Shown here: positions 20,201-21,520 of the stretch, in pieces | Numbering within the stretch: the stretch's first letter is position 1 | Layout: every line of letters starts with the position of its first letter | Source of the DNA: Haplosporangium gracile | Lineage: Eukaryota > Mortierellomycota > Mortierellomycetes > Mortierellales > Mortierellaceae | Reading direction: 5' to 3' | Assembly (NCBI GenBank): GCA_015499985.1 | Contig: JAAAUF010000719.1 | Location: forward strand, 1-21,520 | Length of the DNA stretch: 21,520 nt | Notes under the pieces: generated by a model | The model's database searches: none | What the model saw: only the letters and a program-made list of their open reading frames with translations | Told to the model about the DNA's origin: nothing | Translations under genes and position numbers: made by a program

Positions 20201-21520
20201 AACAAAGCACCGGAGAAGACCCCATTTGCTTTTTCCTCTCCTCATTGCTTCACATTTTGCGGGTGTGTCTGTAGGGTGGAGTGGGGGTATGGCAAGAGAA
20301 ATAAGAAAAGCCAACAATACCAAAATAGCCCTTGTTTTTCTTGCTGGTCGGAACTATCGGTCGGACCTCTCGGTGTTTTGGAGTTTAGCCTTGTTTTGCC
20401 TTCCCTCGACCCTCGTCCCTCCTTTTAGTTCCCAGCTCTCTTTCTTGCGATCCCTGGCGTTTTTTTCTTTTCATTTCTGAAGACCGACAATTGGAATAGG
20501 CAGGTGGAAAGGGAGGAGAAAAGCCTAAAAATCCAGGTTCAGGAACGGCCGAATGAACGAATAAGTGAACCCTGATTCTTTGTTTCTCGATTTATGAGTG
20601 CCGGGACAACAAAGGAGTGTGTGGTGGTAGCCTTTTATCTTTGACTCTTCCCTGTATGTATGCCATCTTTCTTCTCACTTGCTCTCCTTTACCCTTCTTA
20701 TCAAACACACCGCCCTCCGACAGAAAAAAACAATACCTTACCGATTAACCACGCAAACAACAAAAAAAAAAAATTACGGATCATCGGGCTATCGGACTAT
20801 CTCTCTGCCTCATCTGCTTCATCTTCATTATTAATCTTAATCCAATTGCACTTTTTTTTCCTAAACCCCTTTTCTACACCTGTTATCTGTGTGCCTGCGC
20901 ACGACGTAATACCCACATACTAGTTTGTCTTTTGTATGCGTTCGCTCATCAGTAGTTTTCTTTGTTATGAAAAATAAGAATTGAGGCGAAAAGCGAGGAT
21001 GACAATTCGTGCACGCGTATACAAAAAATTGACAGTGCGCTTCCATCGATAGGCGCATCATCTATGATGAATAAAGGCAAGCATCTGAACACAACAAAAT
21101 ACACATACAGTGAAGAGAAACCGATTATTCTGGCATCGAGAAAGGGGTTTGGAGGGCAGAGAGAGAGAGAGGGAGAGGGACAAGTTTTTTTGCAGTGAGT
21201 TGTCAAAGAACACGGAGAGAAGGCAAGACGGACCGGTGGGAAGAAATCCGCCTTTTTGAATAAGTGCGTCAACATCATCGTCCTCATCATCGTGCTTCCT
21301 GCTGTTGTTGTGTTTTTCTTTTTTATCCTGCAGCAAAAGGATTGCCGAGTATACTTGAAAGAATGACATGCTTTGCATAGCTCTCCTCCACGGATAATTA
21401 TGGAGGGAGAAAAGGCCAATCGCCTGGGTCCATTTTTTTTTTTTCGTACGCAATTTTATTTCTCTAGTAAAAAGCCCAAGGGAGCCATTCGATAGTAAAA
21501 GGAGCTATATACCAAACTCT
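17215..21520. other. 4.3-kb region without an established gene
   Basis: Transporter promoter DNA lies at the left. The rest shows short ORFs, T and A runs, a CG-rich ORF island at 18240-18490, paired AACCGGTT sites at 18620-18697, a splice-flanked segment near 20101-20179, and an acidic ORF fragment near the right edge (about 21210-21335, minus). No tRNA, rRNA or transposon signature was recognised. Confidence 0.55.
18620..18697. promoter_or_regulatory. Two palindromic AACCGGTT sites, 70 bp apart
   Basis: AACCGGTT occurs at 18620-18627 and 18690-18697, both within A/T-extended contexts. Between and beside them, CTGATTTCT occurs twice (18642, 18662). AACCGGTT is the known consensus of Grainyhead/CP2 transcription factors, which are also present in fungi. 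A function here is inference. Confidence 0.3.

Noticed and set aside
1..21520. CRISPR arrays, phage or transposon content
   Set aside because: All tandem repeats are microsatellites or minisatellites without spacers, and no transposase, reverse transcriptase or long terminal repeat pattern was seen.

Overview
The window is nuclear DNA of a filamentous fungus. Spliced genes have consensus GT..AG introns, the UTR and intron flanks are rich in pyrimidine or purine tracts, and the kinase carries a long glutamine tract. The protein set and the fairly long introns suggest an early-diverging lineage such as Mortierellomycotina. That placement is inference; no rRNA or other taxonomic marker is present. 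Bases 10114-10123 are an assembly gap (N).

Layout from left to right. (1) At 84-1815, minus strand, is the 5' part of a C2-domain protein in four exons; the gene runs off the left edge. (2) At 3708-4733, plus strand, is an intronless arylamine N-acetyltransferase with its Cys-His-Asp triad intact. (3) Convergent to it, at 4988-11093 on the minus strand, is the catalytic subunit of a cAMP-dependent protein kinase (PKA). I reconstruct three exons separated by introns of 1989 and 2233 nt; the N-terminal extension is glutamine-rich. A TATA box at 11435-11441 precedes the first ATG. (4) At 13946-14051, minus strand, a short exon-like segment has a strong donor and is phase-compatible with an acceptor inside PKA exon 1, so it could be an alternative distal first exon. 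(5) At 14618-16985, minus strand, is a four-exon, 551-residue DHA2-type major facilitator transporter that includes a 21-nt micro-exon, with a TATA box at 17207-17214. (6) About 4.5 kb on the right holds no gene I can establish.

No operon or pathway cluster is evident. The acetyltransferase (xenobiotic arylamine detoxification) and the DHA2 transporter (drug/H+ antiport) could both serve chemical defence, but the unrelated PKA gene lies between them, so this may be coincidence.

The best candidates for undescribed content are two plus-strand ORFs. One (9480-10016, 178 residues) is antisense inside PKA intron 1, with its own TATA-like element 51 nt upstream. The other (13238-13507, 89 residues) lies downstream of two TATA boxes. 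Both read as small hydrophobic membrane proteins without a recognisable family. Local T-richness can create false hydrophobic segments, so both are hypotheses.
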